NCBI GenBank assembly: GCA_963971535.1
Contig: OZ020592.1
Span: 57,541,028-57,605,027, forward strand
DNA: 64,000 nucleotides
Reading direction: 5' to 3'
From: Notolepis coatsorum
Lineage: Eukaryota > Chordata > Actinopteri > Aulopiformes > Paralepididae
Positions 1-11,164 of this stretch are shown in pieces. A program made the position numbers and the translations under genes. The notes under the pieces are model-generated. The model did no database searches. It was given only the letters and a program-made list of their open reading frames with translations, and was not told the DNA's origin. Position 1 is the stretch's first letter, and every line of letters begins with the position of its first letter.

Positions 1-2621
1 TTTCGTCCCAGCGTAATGGCTGCGTGCACCATACGTTAACTAGCAGGATGAAAAAGATCAGAGTCATAATGTTGAAAGCTTACCGGAGGTTGCTGGCCCC
101 TGGCATCTTCGACGCATGTTTTCGGCGACACGACGGGCCTATGTTGATGTTCCTTGTCTAATGACAGCAGATCGAGGTTCAGCTGTACAAGATTGGCTGT
201 CGGGCCAGCTTGTACTCAGGTAGGCCCTGTGTCTTCAGGCATGGGTATTAGTGTTAGTAATGCTGGTTTGTTTTGTTACACAACCATGTTGTGTGTTGGC
301 GCCGGGGGCAGGATGGTTTGGTGAACGTTCAGTGCAGGGAACGGTTTCCAAGCTGTCTTGGGCGTACTACTAAACATCTAATGCTATGCTACATGCTATC
401 GCTAATGCCACATGCTATTGCTACTGCTAACTGCTACGCTGTTCTAATGTCTCCGCCGTGAGATGTTGTCACTTCTCCCTCCTCTTGCCCGGTTCATCAA
501 TGAAGGTCAGTCGGTAGCTGTTGTGGTTTTTTTTGCTGAGTCCTATTTACCTTTTTTCGGGTAAATGGGTTGACAACAGGGTAGGCCGTGGCTAGGTATC
601 CTAGCCAGGTATGTTACCTTGTGTTCCGGCGGGGTCTATGGAACGGTGTACCCATCTGGGGCGATGCGTGAGCTTGGCGGTGTAGCAGTAGAGCTATATT
701 ACTGCAGGATGGGACTTAACGGCGGGTTATGGCTCAGCTGGCTAGTTCCTATCCACATTGGCGTCGGGTAGTGGGGCTATGGGTCCAGCCGACATGGTAA
801 ACATGTTGCGTGTCTGTGCGCAGGCGTTGTCGATCTGGGTCCCACATCGCCTCACGCTAGGCTGTAGTAGTATAGGGGCAGGGCCGCCTGGGAGAAATGT
901 GAGGCCCTGGGCGAATTTAAACGCGAGGCCCCCCACCCCCTGAGGCGGCCCTGTGTAGTGGGCTATTGTTTCGTTCTGTCACTCTGCTATGAGAAGGTCT
1001 GTCTTGCTACAGTTTTCTCTCCTCTCAACCATTCATACTGACGGTCAATCGGTATACTGGGGGAGTAGTGCAGGGGGGGGCTTTGTTTACCTTTTTTGGT
1101 AAATGGGCTAAGCTAGGGCTGGTGTGCTGTTGTGAATATTTTGAATGAAGGCGGGACTAGTTTGCTCTGGTCCGCCTCCCCTTAACGTTGTGTGTATGGG
1201 TTTGCTCATTCTACAGTATTTTGTGGTTTAGTTCTTTTATTCATTTAACCCTTTCATGGTGCACACCACAGTGGAGGTTGCTGTTTGCAACCACCACTGG
1301 TGCTCCGTGTTAACATCAGTCCTTTGTTTTTGACATATTGAAACAGTGCCCCGCCCGGCCGACGCCATGGGTGGGTCAGCCTGTCGAGTGGCTGGTGGGC
1401 TGTTAAAGCTTGTATCGCCACGGTATGGAATTGGCAACGATTAGAACTGTGTTCGAATGGCTGTTTTTGTCTATTAAAAAAATGGTGTCTGGTGGCGGGG
1501 CCTTGAGGGCCAGCCGACGTCGACACATCGCGCGAGGTTGTTGACGTTATTAGCTTTGACCCAGCCGCAAGCTATAACCGCTCAGGGTTCCCCTCTCTGC
1601 AGGGGATTTTGGTCTTCTGCTGGAGCGCGGGCGGTATTGTTCTAGGCCCTACACCGCCCTCACACCGCGCAGCCAGAAGAGGAGAGCACGGCCTCGTCAG
1701 CGGCGATGACGAGGCCCTCGACAGGCGGCCATGTTTTCCCCCGCCGGAGGTATCCTGGGCGTTGATTCGACAGGTGTCCACAAGGCCGACAGCCTTGGGG
1801 GCCGAGGGATCGGCCATGTAGGATGGGTTCGGCTTGAACAAACAAGCCGTCACCGTCCTGCCGCGAGCAGCCCGCTCTCCGATCACTCCCTTCCCCAACA
1901 CCAGCGGAAAAAGTGGGCTCTGATTGTTTCCTTTGGCTGCGGGCCGCGTGCCTTCGTTGATGCGCGGGCGGCCCCCCTTTCGCTTCTCATGGGGACAGGG
2001 GCTGACACCCAGTTGATGGCTGAGCCTGGGTCTGTCCGTGGGAATGTTGTGCTGTCAAGCGGCTCCCACACCTTGAACTGTGTTGGTTGAGCCTGGTGTT
2101 ACGTCTGTCAACTTAAGTGTTGTCAGCAGGGGGGCTCGAAACCTTTTGAGGCACACAGTGCGGGCTTCCCCGGCCTCGCCTTCGCCAGGCCAGGTATCAT
2201 GTTGGTGCCTCCCACTCCTGAAATATTGGCAAGTGGTCGCAGCTCACATGATTTGGGGTGGTAGTAATATCACTGCAGGGCTACGGTGTGTAGGAACCCA
2301 TGGGGGCCTTACACCTTGCATGTCCGGCTGCAGAACAACTCCTCAGCATGTTCTGGAGGGGTGTTCAGTGGGGGGGCTTTTTTCATCGGAAGCCCCCCGT
2401 ATCAGACCGGCCCTTTCTGTCGGGGTTCCCCCTTGGGTGCGATTGCCTCGTGGGTGGTGTCAGGGTCAGATGTTCCGACATGGAACGCGCTGCTCGCACG
2501 GTTCCAGGGTTGGCTACGCACAGCGGGGGGACCGGGCCAACTATCTACAGTTCCTGGCGGACCTGCGCCACGTGACGGCGGGTGCGTTGGGAGTGTTGTC
2601 ACATGACTACGGCAGTACCAT

Positions 2622-3650
2622 ATGTCGAGGTGGATGGAGAGAACGCTGAGGCGGGGACTTGTGTTTACACAACCCCACCCGTTTTCAGGTTTGGTACAGA
2701 CCCTATTGTCAGGGTCTCCAGCAGTGACAGCTCTGGTCAACGAGATCCAATCTCTGTGGACGAAGCAAGCCATCGTCGTGGCGTTCTCCTCCCGGTGTTC
2801 TCTGCCTGAGAAGTCGGGAGGGATGGGTGTAAGACCCAGGCTGGACCTATCCCATGGGAAGGTTCAGCATTTTTTGGATCATCTCCTACCTGTTGAACAC
2901 TGTCAGGTGAGGGTCTGGTTCTCCTCCATAGACCTGTAGGATGCGTATGCGCATCTCCGATCTTCCATCCTAGGGCTTACCTACGCTTCCTTTGCAGGGT
3001 TAGCGTATGAGTACCAGAGGCTGCCGTTCGGTTTTCTCTGGCTCCCCGCATCTTCACCAAGTGCGTGGAGGCCGCACTGGGGCCTCTGCGTCGTCAAGGG
3101 TTACGGAGTGTTCTGCCCTGATGACGTTCTGGTCCTTCGCGGTCAAGGTGGATCGTCGGGTCTCGTACCAGGCAGGTCTCTACCAGCCTGGGGTTGCTGT
3201 AGACTGGATGTAGAGTACTCCTCTTCCCAGTCAACGGTTGGAGGGCTATGGGCATCCATCTCAGAGCGTGTTGTCAACACGCTCGGGAGGTTCCGTCCTA
3301 GGACGGTTACGGCGCTGTCTCACGTCGCGTTTTCACCGACGCCTCCCTCGCTGGTGACGGGTCGGGCCAACGCAGTAGGGGGCAGCTGGCAAACCATGCT
3401 GCCCGGTCTGCGCTACGTTCAATGTGTTGGTGTTGAAAGCGGTCCTTCTGGTCCACGAATGGTGTTGATCAGGACGGACGATACGACGTCAGTGTCGTGT
3501 ATCGACAGACAGGGAGGAGTACGCTTCCCCTGTCTGCACCAGGCGGCGGGCGGCTGGCTATGGGCGTCCTCCATCTGCGCGGCCTGAGGGCTCGCCACGT
3601 CCCCGGCAGGGAAAATGTGGGTGCAGGTGTACTGTCGCGGGGCGGTCCTC
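2622..3650 (+). pseudogene. DIRS-type reverse transcriptase / RNase H remnant
   Basis: Conceptual reading across frames shows RT landmarks: a GGMGVRPRLDLS block (about 2817-2855), SSIDL followed by a stop and DAYAHLRS (about 2920-2960), then YEYQRLPFGF (about 3010-3040), and a DDVLV-like block near 3120 where the catalytic aspartates are expected. Downstream, TDAS-like and TDDTTSVSCI pieces (3340-3510) and a HVPGRENVGAG-like piece (about 3597-3625) match the RNase H part and its end. The enzyme would copy element RNA into DNA. At least three frame changes and an in-frame stop make it nonfunctional. The assignment to DIRS over Gypsy rests on the adjacent recombinase and the lack of protease or integrase. 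Confidence 0.65.
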
Positions 3651-4018
3651 ATCCTGACGGGTGAGGAGTACGTCTGGACATGGCCAGGCGGGTCTGGGAC
3701 CGATGCCGTGCCGCCAGGGATTCTTCCCCATACATCCGTTAGGTCAGTTGTTGAGACGGGTACGTTGAGGGGTGCAGGTTCTTGATCCTGATGGTGTTAC
3801 CATCTGGAATGCGCATGCTCCCTCCACTGTCGCGCTTACGCAGGCAGATGACGTATGTTCCAAGTGTGGTGTAAGGCGGGGGGCCGGGACTCAGTCTCCT
3901 GCCCCCTGGATGCTGTCCTTAGTTACCTCCAGTCTCTCCTTGATAGACTGTCGGCTTCGACGGTGAGGGTATATGCAGCAGCTATATCCTCCTATCATGA
4001 GGGGTTTGAGGGGATGTC

Positions 4019-4806
4019 TTGTTCAGCCACCCTCTTGTGAAGCGTTTCCTGCTTGGCGCTCGACGCGTTAAGCCGGTGCAACGCTCCTTGGCTCCGACTT
4101 GGGATCTTCAATTGGTCCTCGGTCGGTTGTCCTTGGCCCCGTTTGAGCCGCTCGAGCAGGCGCCGTTGGGACAGCTGTCCTTCAAGACCGCGTTCCTACT
4201 GGCTGTGACTTCCGCTAAACGCGTAGGTGAGCTCTGTGCTCTCTCGGTACGTCCAGAGTGCCTGTCTTTTCGGACCGATTGCGGTGCCACTCTGCGACCT
4301 AATCCTGCTTTCGTGCCTAAGAATATCCGGAGTTCCTTCCGCTCCCGGGATATTGTGGTTCAGGCGTTTCGTCCTCCTCCTCACACTAGTGAGTTAGATG
4401 CGGGCCTTCACCTGTCATGTCCAGTCCGTGCTTGGGGATTTACCTCAGCTGTACTCAGGACTTCAGGGTTACCGACCAGCTTTTTGTCTGTTACGGTGGG
4501 GCTCGTGCTGGTAAGGCACTGTCGGAGCAGCGCCTGTCCCATTGGTTGTGCGAGGGCATTACCCTCTGCTACACGTTGGCTGGGCAGGATCCCCCTGGGG
4601 GCGTCAGGGCGCACTCCACTCGTGGGGTGGCTGCTTCTGCCGCTCTCCTGGGTGGGGCCTCGGTGGAGGACATCTGTGCTGCAGCTTCATGGTCCTCCCC
4701 GGGTCCCTTTGTAAGGTTTTACCTCATGGACATGACCGGGGGTTCTGTCTCCCAGGCGGTTCTGGGGTCTGTGGCCTTTCCTGCTTCCCGTCCTTTGGTC
4801 GGGTAG
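4019..4806 (+). pseudogene. Tyrosine recombinase of DIRS-like element, frameshifted
   Basis: The first part reads in one frame (4019-about 4430) with FLLAVTSAKRVGELCALSV, which holds the first catalytic arginine region. The second part reads in another frame (about 4430-4806) with SEQRLSHWLCEG, then AHSTRGVAASAALLGG (H at 4612-4614, R at 4621-4623: the H-x-x-R catalytic pair) and FVRFYLMD with the candidate nucleophilic tyrosine near 4720. All catalytic positions of the family are still recognisable, but a frameshift around 4425-4445 separates the two halves. In the intact element it would recombine the circular DNA copy into the genome. Confidence 0.75.
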
Positions 4807-5073
4807 CAGGAGTGTATGGGTATGGGCCACAGTGTGTTGAGTCACACGTGGTTCCGCCTGTACGGTGTGTTCAAGGGGTTCTAGTTCCCTCTTGTTCGCA
4901 TTCAGGTGGAGTTGACTGCGCCCCCCCTTCATTAGGAAGGATGGGGTGACAGGGCTCCCCGCACCCCTTGATGTGGGCTTACGGGTCCTCAGGGGGTACA
5001 TTTGTCGGGTCTCGCGTCCGCTCTTCCCCATATCTCATAAGGCTCAGAGCGGGACGCGAAAGCAAATACGATA

Positions 5074-5391
5074 TATAACGATAGGTTATGTAGATAACCT
5101 AGTTATATTAGTATTGGCTGAGCGTCCCGCTCTGCGCGGCCCTGAGTTCCCTCTTGAGGATCTTTTCCTGGGACGGGATTTGGCGAGGAAGGGTGTTTTG
5201 GTGACCAGAGTCACGGTTATATGGGCGGTGCCACCATAAGGGGCGGGGCCCCATACAGGTGGGGTGCATGTAGTTGTTTTCGTTGGAGATACAATAGGTA
5301 TCATAGGAGATAAGGGGTATCTCATAAGGCTCAGAGCGGGACGCTCAGCCAATACTAATATAACTAGGTTATCTACATAACCTATCGTTAA
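5074..5391. repeat. Inverted repeat at DIRS-like 3' end (about 60-bp arms)
   Basis: The segment 5074-5136 is almost perfectly the reverse complement of 5330-5391, with about 195 bases between. The motif CTCATAAGGCTCAGAGCGGG also occurs in direct orientation at about 5035 and 5320. DIRS elements carry inverted terminal repeats plus an internal complementary region used to close the circle, and this arrangement fits that part of the element. The matching left terminus is not in the window. Confidence 0.6.
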
Positions 5392-5395
5392 GTTG

Positions 5396-5933
5396 AAACA
5401 AGATGGCTGGTTGAAGAGGACCTACTGATCGGTACTGTCAAGTATCTTCTGCATATCTTCCTATTGGACATCTTTACGTTTTCTCGACCTTTGGAGGTGA
5501 GAACACATTCAATAAACTTCTACAAAAACAAAGTATTGTTTATCGTATTGTGCATCATCTTATTAGATCTCTCCTTGCATTTCTTTTATATCTTTTTTTT
5601 TATCTACTTGAATTTATAACCATTACACAAACTGTTCAAACTCATAATGCAAACCTCTCATAAGAACATGCCTCCCTCTACTGTAAAAATGGGTGAATTG
5701 CATGAGAAAAGGTGACTGAATTCAAAAGGATATAATAGTAAAAAGGTAGAATCCGTAATGCTGTCAAATAACAACCTCTAGGCAAAACAGCCCTGTTTAG
5801 TATTGTACTTTGTTAAAAAGGTGTGGCCAGCAGTAGTAACCCCTCCCCCAATCCCCACTCAACTCCAACCCACACATCAGGCCAAAACTAAAAATGTAAA
5901 CAAAGTGTTACAGATTCTACCTTTGAACTCATA
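5396..5933. other. AT-rich spacer with a small foldback
   Basis: No coding signal is seen. A short inverted repeat (AAAGGTAGAATCCGTAA near 5742, TTACAGATTCTACCTTT near 5908) encloses about 150 bases and may be a small decayed MITE. No convincing TSD was found. Confidence 0.3.
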
Positions 5934-6889
5934 TTAACACTTTGATCGCCAGGGTTAAATTCATAATTTACCATCCCTCGCCAGCCATATTTAACATGGA
6001 GAAGTTCCCCTTCTTTGCAGGGCTATAACTTTTTAAATTGTATTGCTAAATTGACATTACTATGGCCCATTCAACGTCCTATATCTATTGTTCAGGGTGT
6101 AGCAACGTTATACTTTTTCATTCACATATTCATACTAAAATACGATCTAAAGTATAAGTATGTTTTTATCATTTTCTGCAGCTTTCTCCAGAACTTGATT
6201 TATAGCCCCAAATGCATTATATTGATGATGAAATACAGTTTGATAGGAATCTGTGCGAGATAAAAAATGTCAACTGGACGTGCTTCTAGGAGTTACTAAG
6301 TATGATCTGATGTTGACCGGATGGGCGGGGGGTCGTTTATAATTCCGTGGCTAACGTTATATCATTCATCTAGTGTGGGTGATATGATCATTAGAGCAGT
6401 TAGTATCGAACGCATTGAAAAATAACGCTGGATCTTACCATATCTTCCTTGCGCCGTTGGACGATGAGCGTGGAACTGAAATATTCCTATTATGGGATGT
6501 AGAAATATCCGATCCATTTCCAGGTTGTATAATAGTATATACGTCCAAATCATGTTGTTTATCGAGTTATTGGTAACGGATTGCTATCCGTTGTGATCAG
6601 CTCGAGTCCTGAGACTATTACCGAGTGATCGGACCGAATTGAAATGAGCACCAGCTTTCATTTCCTGTTTCCGCCCTGGCGATCCGCCGATCGGCCACCA
6701 GATGGCGCTCTTGAACCGTTGGAGAGTTGAGAGGGGCTCAACAGTACATATCATGTCTCCGGGGGAGAAATATGATTTCGATCACAGATTTTTGAAATAT
6801 TGATATCAAAGACGCTGCCCAGCGTCTTCGGCAGAATAAGCATGGCGGGGAAAGACGCTGCCCAGCGTCTTCGGCGATTAAAGTGTTAA
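5934..6889. mobile_element. TTAA-type MITE, family A, copy 1
   Basis: The copy is bounded by TTAA on both sides (5934-5937 and 6886-6889), with ends TTAACACTTTGA and TAAAGTGTTAA that form short terminal inverted repeats. A second copy at 45052-46015 aligns along its length. A TTAA target duplication is the mark of piggyBac-type (also Kolobok-type) transposons. At 956 bp with no open frame it is non-autonomous. Near the right end a palindromic block GACGCTGCCCAGCGTC occurs twice (about 6810 and 6853), each time followed by TTCGGC. It lies in ACSF2 intron 9. Confidence 0.8.
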
Positions 6890-7585
6890 GATGTCAGTAC
6901 TCACCGTTAATTGGCTGATGCCCATGGTAGATATTGCCATCCTCATAACTTCAGGGGGGCAAGGGGAACCAGCCATGATACCTTCATTACACAAAAGAAT
7001 GACGTACACCAATTCAGACTGTTTGTGGACGTTAACTCAAAACATTAGGAATATTGGAATAATACTTCAAATACTTTTTAGGGAATGGCACGATTTCAAC
7101 GGTTTGTTTATGAAAGTGTTGATATTCCACTTGTCAATATCCCTCCCAGGAGGCTCTTCTTGGATCCCTGTGTTTGCATGCAGGTTGTTTCCCGTCTGGT
7201 TTAACATTAGAAAAGTCCCTAGAGAATCAGGAATTACTATTGTGGTCATCGAGCATTCTGTCGACTATTCTGACAATGAATTGAGTTAATCAGAGTTTTA
7301 AAAAGAAAAATGTCAATGCTTTATGGCAAAACAAATATATAATGGTTTGCTATATTATTTGGAATTTAGAACTATTGACATAGGCTTAAACTTTTGTTCC
7401 CGTTTTCATAATATTAAGATGAAGACTTTTATTTTAGATGTTTAGGAGCACATCACTGCTGTCAGTGACACGATTAGAAGCTTTAAGGCAGTAAGTTACA
7501 CAATGATATTTTGTAATTGAATTATCAGAGTTTACTTGATGAATCGTGACAGCCCTGAAAACAACATCAATATTTCCTCGCTCAC
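6890..7585. other. ACSF2 intron 9 proximal part, no gene recognised
   Basis: A 132-codon plus-strand open frame (6891-7289) and a 60-codon minus-strand one (7067-7249) are present. Neither shows a domain I recognise, and the composition looks like ordinary intron. I see nothing else here. Confidence 0.4.
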
Positions 7586-7677
7586 CTGCCTCAACTGAGG
7601 ACAAGTCGAACTTGGCCAAGTCGGGTTGGCTGAGCATATCAACATACATGGTGGGAGTGCCGTAGATAAAGCTACAC
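7586..7677 (-). CDS. acsf2: ACSF2 exon 9 (YGTPTM block)
   Basis: The acceptor TTACCTCATAG is followed by 92 nt and the donor GTGAGCG. It encodes CSFIYGTPTMYVDMLSQ and then PDLAKFDLSSVEAG. The YGTPTM stretch belongs to the adenylate-forming (AMP-binding) superfamily core motifs, next to the substrate pocket. It enters in phase 2, completing the Arg codon begun in exon 8, and leaves after one base of a Gly codon, which predicts a following exon starting with a GG(V/I)IAGS-type sequence. No such exon is in the window. Confidence 0.9.
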
Positions 7678-9059
7678 CTATGAGGTAAGAAAGGAAAAAG
7701 AAATTAACACAATACAACCGCTCTACAATATCTGTCAAATCTGTGCACAAAAAGTTAAATGTATCTAGAAATAGTCCTGCGGCTAATAGAGCGCATTTTG
7801 AAATGCTTTTGAATTAAGTGCTTTCTATGTCACAAATTATACAACATTATTTCCAACCACACATCGTGATTGCTTATAAATTAGCAATATAGGAATAGCT
7901 TTGTACTGTACCTTTACAACTTGAGCAGTATGACCTGTTGCAATGTGACCACTGCACGTTTTCTGTTAGTTACACAGTAAAGACTCCGCCACACACTCCA
8001 CTGCAGTCACTTGTTTGTTCTTTCCACTGAGTGCAAAGTGCACATAAATCATTTTCCTTGGCAGAGGACCAAAATAAAAATGATCAAATTCCAAAGTTTC
8101 AGTCTCTTAAAACAAAAGGTGTTTTTAGCCAACAGCTAGGCTAGCTGATCCGTATCCGCTTCCATTCATTTGTGCTAAGCTAGGCTAACTTGCAGCCGGA
8201 TAGCTTTCTACTGAACGCACAGGGGGGAAATTGGTATCCCTCTTCTGACTCTGGAGAAGATGGTAAGCGCATTCCCCATAATGTTGGCGTGTTCCTTTAA
8301 ACGAAAGGGCACAGGCAATGCTCGTTTTCTCAACCCAGTGAAAATCATATTGTGGTTACCTACACACGATACTGTACAATACTGTCTTTCCGCAAATCTC
8401 TTTGCATTACGACAGCATTGTGTGGGGGCGATTTTTAGATTAAATATTTACAGGCTAGGCATCCTGGTGTGCAGTGCTGGCTGGAACATTGTTCTTTCGT
8501 TTATCCTCCACCAGCTGAAACTCTGGAGTGGTCTTCTATTTTTGGCCACTATGCCTATTAAGTGAAGAGGAGGATGATAAGTGTGGCATGCGCTCACTGG
8601 CAGTAGATAGTGGGAACTGTGTGCGTGTGTGTATATGTGTGTTGGGCTGGCAAAGCAATAATGTCTATAGGTTAAAGTAATAATCTTTAACATTTTCATA
8701 TAAATAAATGTCTATTTTGCCACTCTATCGCCAACTGATCACACTGAACACAATAGTGATTCTACATAATATACCCAGTTCATGAATGTTTTTTTTTTAC
8801 ATTTGCTGTTCTCGGCTGTTGTCTGGTAGGACATTCCGAGGAAATAATTGGAAATAATTGGGCACACAGGAAGTGATGCGTTTTACATCACCAGCTGCAA
8901 AAGCAGTTTGTTTGAAATTAATAGAAGACTAACTCAGTAGTTAGTGTGAATTTTCAGGATGGAAAGCAAATCAATACAGTAAAAAACTACAACAATGCAA
9001 TGACAACTTATCACCAATAGATGTCACCTAAATAAACAAATTAAGATCGGATTGCCACT
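7678..9059. other. ACSF2 intron 8, 3' part
   Basis: No gene is recognised. The stretch 8118-8290 is shared with 49226-49310 (see that repeat). The remainder is AT-rich with short low-complexity runs such as GTGTGT near 8620. Confidence 0.4.
8118..8290. repeat. Dispersed repeat beginning GGTGTTTTT, copy 1
   Basis: GGTGTTTTTAGCCAACAGC followed by TAGGCTAGCTGATCCGTA matches 49226 onward (GGTGTTTTTGGCCAACAGC), with similarity starting abruptly at the GG in both places. It later shares CATTCCCCATAATGTT-like text with 49300. The abrupt shared start suggests a transposon end, but I could not place the partner end. Confidence 0.5.
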
Positions 9060-10015
9060 TTAACACTTTGAGTGCCAGCCACGAGAAATCTCGTTAATTC
9101 ATGCCATGCGTTGAGTGCCAACCGACGAGAAATCTAGTTTTTAATCGTTATTTTTTTTATTATCGATTTTCATTCATTTTTCATCAATCTAGCCTCACGT
9201 TACCAGTGGGGATCTGTCTGAGCTCGAACAGGGAAAATACCGCCCCCTATCGTCTCTCCGGATGGTATTGCACCCCATTGGATTGGACTGAATGAAATGG
9301 ATGGGAAAAAAATAGTCTGGAATCCACATTTTACTTGTCAGGCATGTAACCGGAGACGATCCCAGTCATTGCCCACCCTCAGAACAGCATGGATTATGTA
9401 TTTCCAGTACCCAGCGTTGGATCAATAAACGCAATCGATATTTGGAATGGCGATCAGGAATTGGAATAATCTTTTTGGAGAACATCTGATCTGAGGTAAG
9501 GAATCTATTTTACAAGTCTTGGGATAATCAGAGCTCTTTTCACCTATATATCAGCGTGTCCCATATGTGTGTGTGTGGCTGTGAGTGTGTGTGTGCTGAT
9601 CAGGAAATAAGATAATCGATTTTTCAGCCCGCTTCCCTAGCATGCATAAGTACACATATACTATCGATAATCTAGCGTTTATTTGAAAACGATTCATAAA
9701 TAGGCCGAAAAATTACAACGCGTTTTGTGTATTCCACTAAAGAGCTATCATCACGGAATCTTTAATTTTTTCTGGAAGTTTCAAAAAACGAGCGTTTTTC
9801 AAAATGGTATAAACGGAAATGAACCGATTAAAAAACAATCCGTTTCGACAATGTTGACTGCAAACAAGTCATTGATAAGCAACGGGCGTATTAGACACAT
9901 AGCCATAATTTAAGATATAGTTTATGCGTTCGCAAATATGATCGCCCTCCATTGACTACAGCGTTGGCACTCAAGCGCTATTTTTGGCTCCCCCTGCTGG
10001 CACGGAAAGTGTTAA
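9060..10015. mobile_element. TTAA-type MITE, family B, copy 1
   Basis: TTAA duplicates lie at 9060-9063 and 10012-10015, with ends TTAACACTTTGAGTGCC and GGCACGGAAAGTGTTAA. Related copies lie at about 18816-19605 and 57352-58267, both in the opposite orientation. The interior shares the same landmarks (AAATACCGCCCCCTATCG, GATCAATAAACGC, AAACGATTCATAAATAGGC). It has no transposase. The 956-bp length equals that of family A copy 1, and the first 11 bases of the terminal repeat are identical between families. Confidence 0.8.
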
Positions 10016-10089
10016 GAATTAAGTTTGTTGTTTCCTATTTGGTCATAATGAGAGGAGAGAACAGGCTGTCACTAACTGTATGTATGTAT

Positions 10090-10943
10090 CAGGGTTTCCG
10101 TTGTCCGGTAATTACCGGTATTTGACCGGCAAAATCTGTTGAAGTCCGACATATTTAATCTCTCCGGTCTTAATGTCCGGTGAAAATAATTCCCTCTAAG
10201 CACAATTTATTATTTGAATTGTATTAAAATAGGCTAAAATTAAATAGCCTATGCGATGAACGAAACAATCATTACATTTGTTTCATCGTTGCTTCACCAA
10301 GCAGGTATAATAATGTTGTCAGCGAGAGCTTAGTGCTGGGGTTGCGAGTGCATGTGCAGCTGCAGAGCCGGAGCTGCACACCAGAAGTGCCGGCATAGTG
10401 CAGTACTCCAATTCAGCCATTGGCAATTCAGCTGTTGGGTGGGGGGCGCTGTTGAGCGGTCCCCAGATGGAGCCCGTTTACAGCTGAATCTGCTGCGCCA
10501 TACTCCCGCAAATAAGTCGTTGGGAGGTGGAGAGAGTCATCACGCAAAAACACGATATTGTTGCAGTCTCTCTCTGCCAAATTTCTCAGTTCTTCGCTTG
10601 ATATAATTAATACAAATGTCCAATATAATGGAATTCGTTAGCTCATAAAAATGTGATTATAACAGACTGTTTATTAATGTCGGGCCGACTGCCCACAGAG
10701 GTCTATTTGATTTAAAGTCGGCAGCAGCACGGAATCTCGGGACTTATTTTATTTGGAATATAATGACTATATACGCAAAAGTAGCCTAGTTTTAAGTTAA
10801 AATATTATAAATCTACATGCATTGAGGATGTCATTCTTTATATAGCCTGCCTATCAATTGTTTTTAAGTTCAATAAACTCTGACCGGAATTTCTCTCATT
10901 TGACCCTGAGACCGGCAACAATTTTTTTCTAACGGAAACCCTG
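10090..10943. mobile_element. hAT-type non-autonomous element, TIR CAGGGTTTCCGTT
   Basis: Perfect inverted ends CAGGGTTTCCGTT / AACGGAAACCCTG are flanked on both sides by the 8-bp duplication GTATGTAT (10082-10089 and 10944-10951). CA...TG ends with 8-bp TSDs define hAT elements. The interior repeats CCGG-containing phrases near both ends (subterminal repeats). No transposase frame is seen. Confidence 0.85.
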
Positions 10944-11064
10944 GTATGTATGTATGTATGTATGTATGTATGTATGTATGTATGTATGTATGTATGTATG
11001 TATGTATGTATGTATGTATGTATGTATGTATGCATGCATGTATGTATGTATGTATGTATGTGCG
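10944..11064. repeat. (GTAT)n microsatellite beside hAT target duplication
   Basis: About 28 GTAT units run from the right TSD of the hAT element, with a GCAT interruption near 11033 and decay into GTGCGTGCGC. The left flank of the hAT has only about three units, so expansion is one-sided. Confidence 0.95.
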
Positions 11065-11164
11065 TGCGCGTGTGGTGCTTCAAAGCTTTGATCGGTGTTG
11101 TTTGCCGCTCTTTCTGCATGGTTGTTGTACTAGATGTAAAATTTACTCTATGTGTGTTACCTCT

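Larger units (their letters stand above)
1..5395 (+). mobile_element. Degenerate DIRS-like (tyrosine recombinase) retrotransposon, left end outside window
   Basis: The order reverse transcriptase (about 2.8-3.25 kb), RNase H (about 3.3-3.65 kb) and tyrosine recombinase (4.0-4.8 kb), followed by inverted repeats at 5.07-5.39 kb, is that of DIRS-type elements. These integrate through a circular intermediate with a tyrosine recombinase instead of an integrase. All frames are broken by stops and shifts, so this copy is dead. About 1-2.6 kb should hold the leader and gag, but I recognise no gag domain there; 480-560 and 1010-1100 resemble each other (shared CCTTTTTT...GGTAAATGGG stretches). No TSD is expected for DIRS. 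It lies in intron 9 of ACSF2, in the opposite direction to the gene. The exact left boundary is unknown. Confidence 0.75.

Noticed and set aside
1254..2649. Long overlapping ORFs on both strands at the window start (up to 189 codons)
   Set aside because: GC-rich DIRS leader/gag region gives many chance ORFs; none shows a recognisable domain.
1..7585. Further ACSF2 exons (10 onward)
   Set aside because: I looked on the minus strand for the expected GG(V/I)IAGS and AYGTTENSP coding text and found none; those exons are most likely left of the window.
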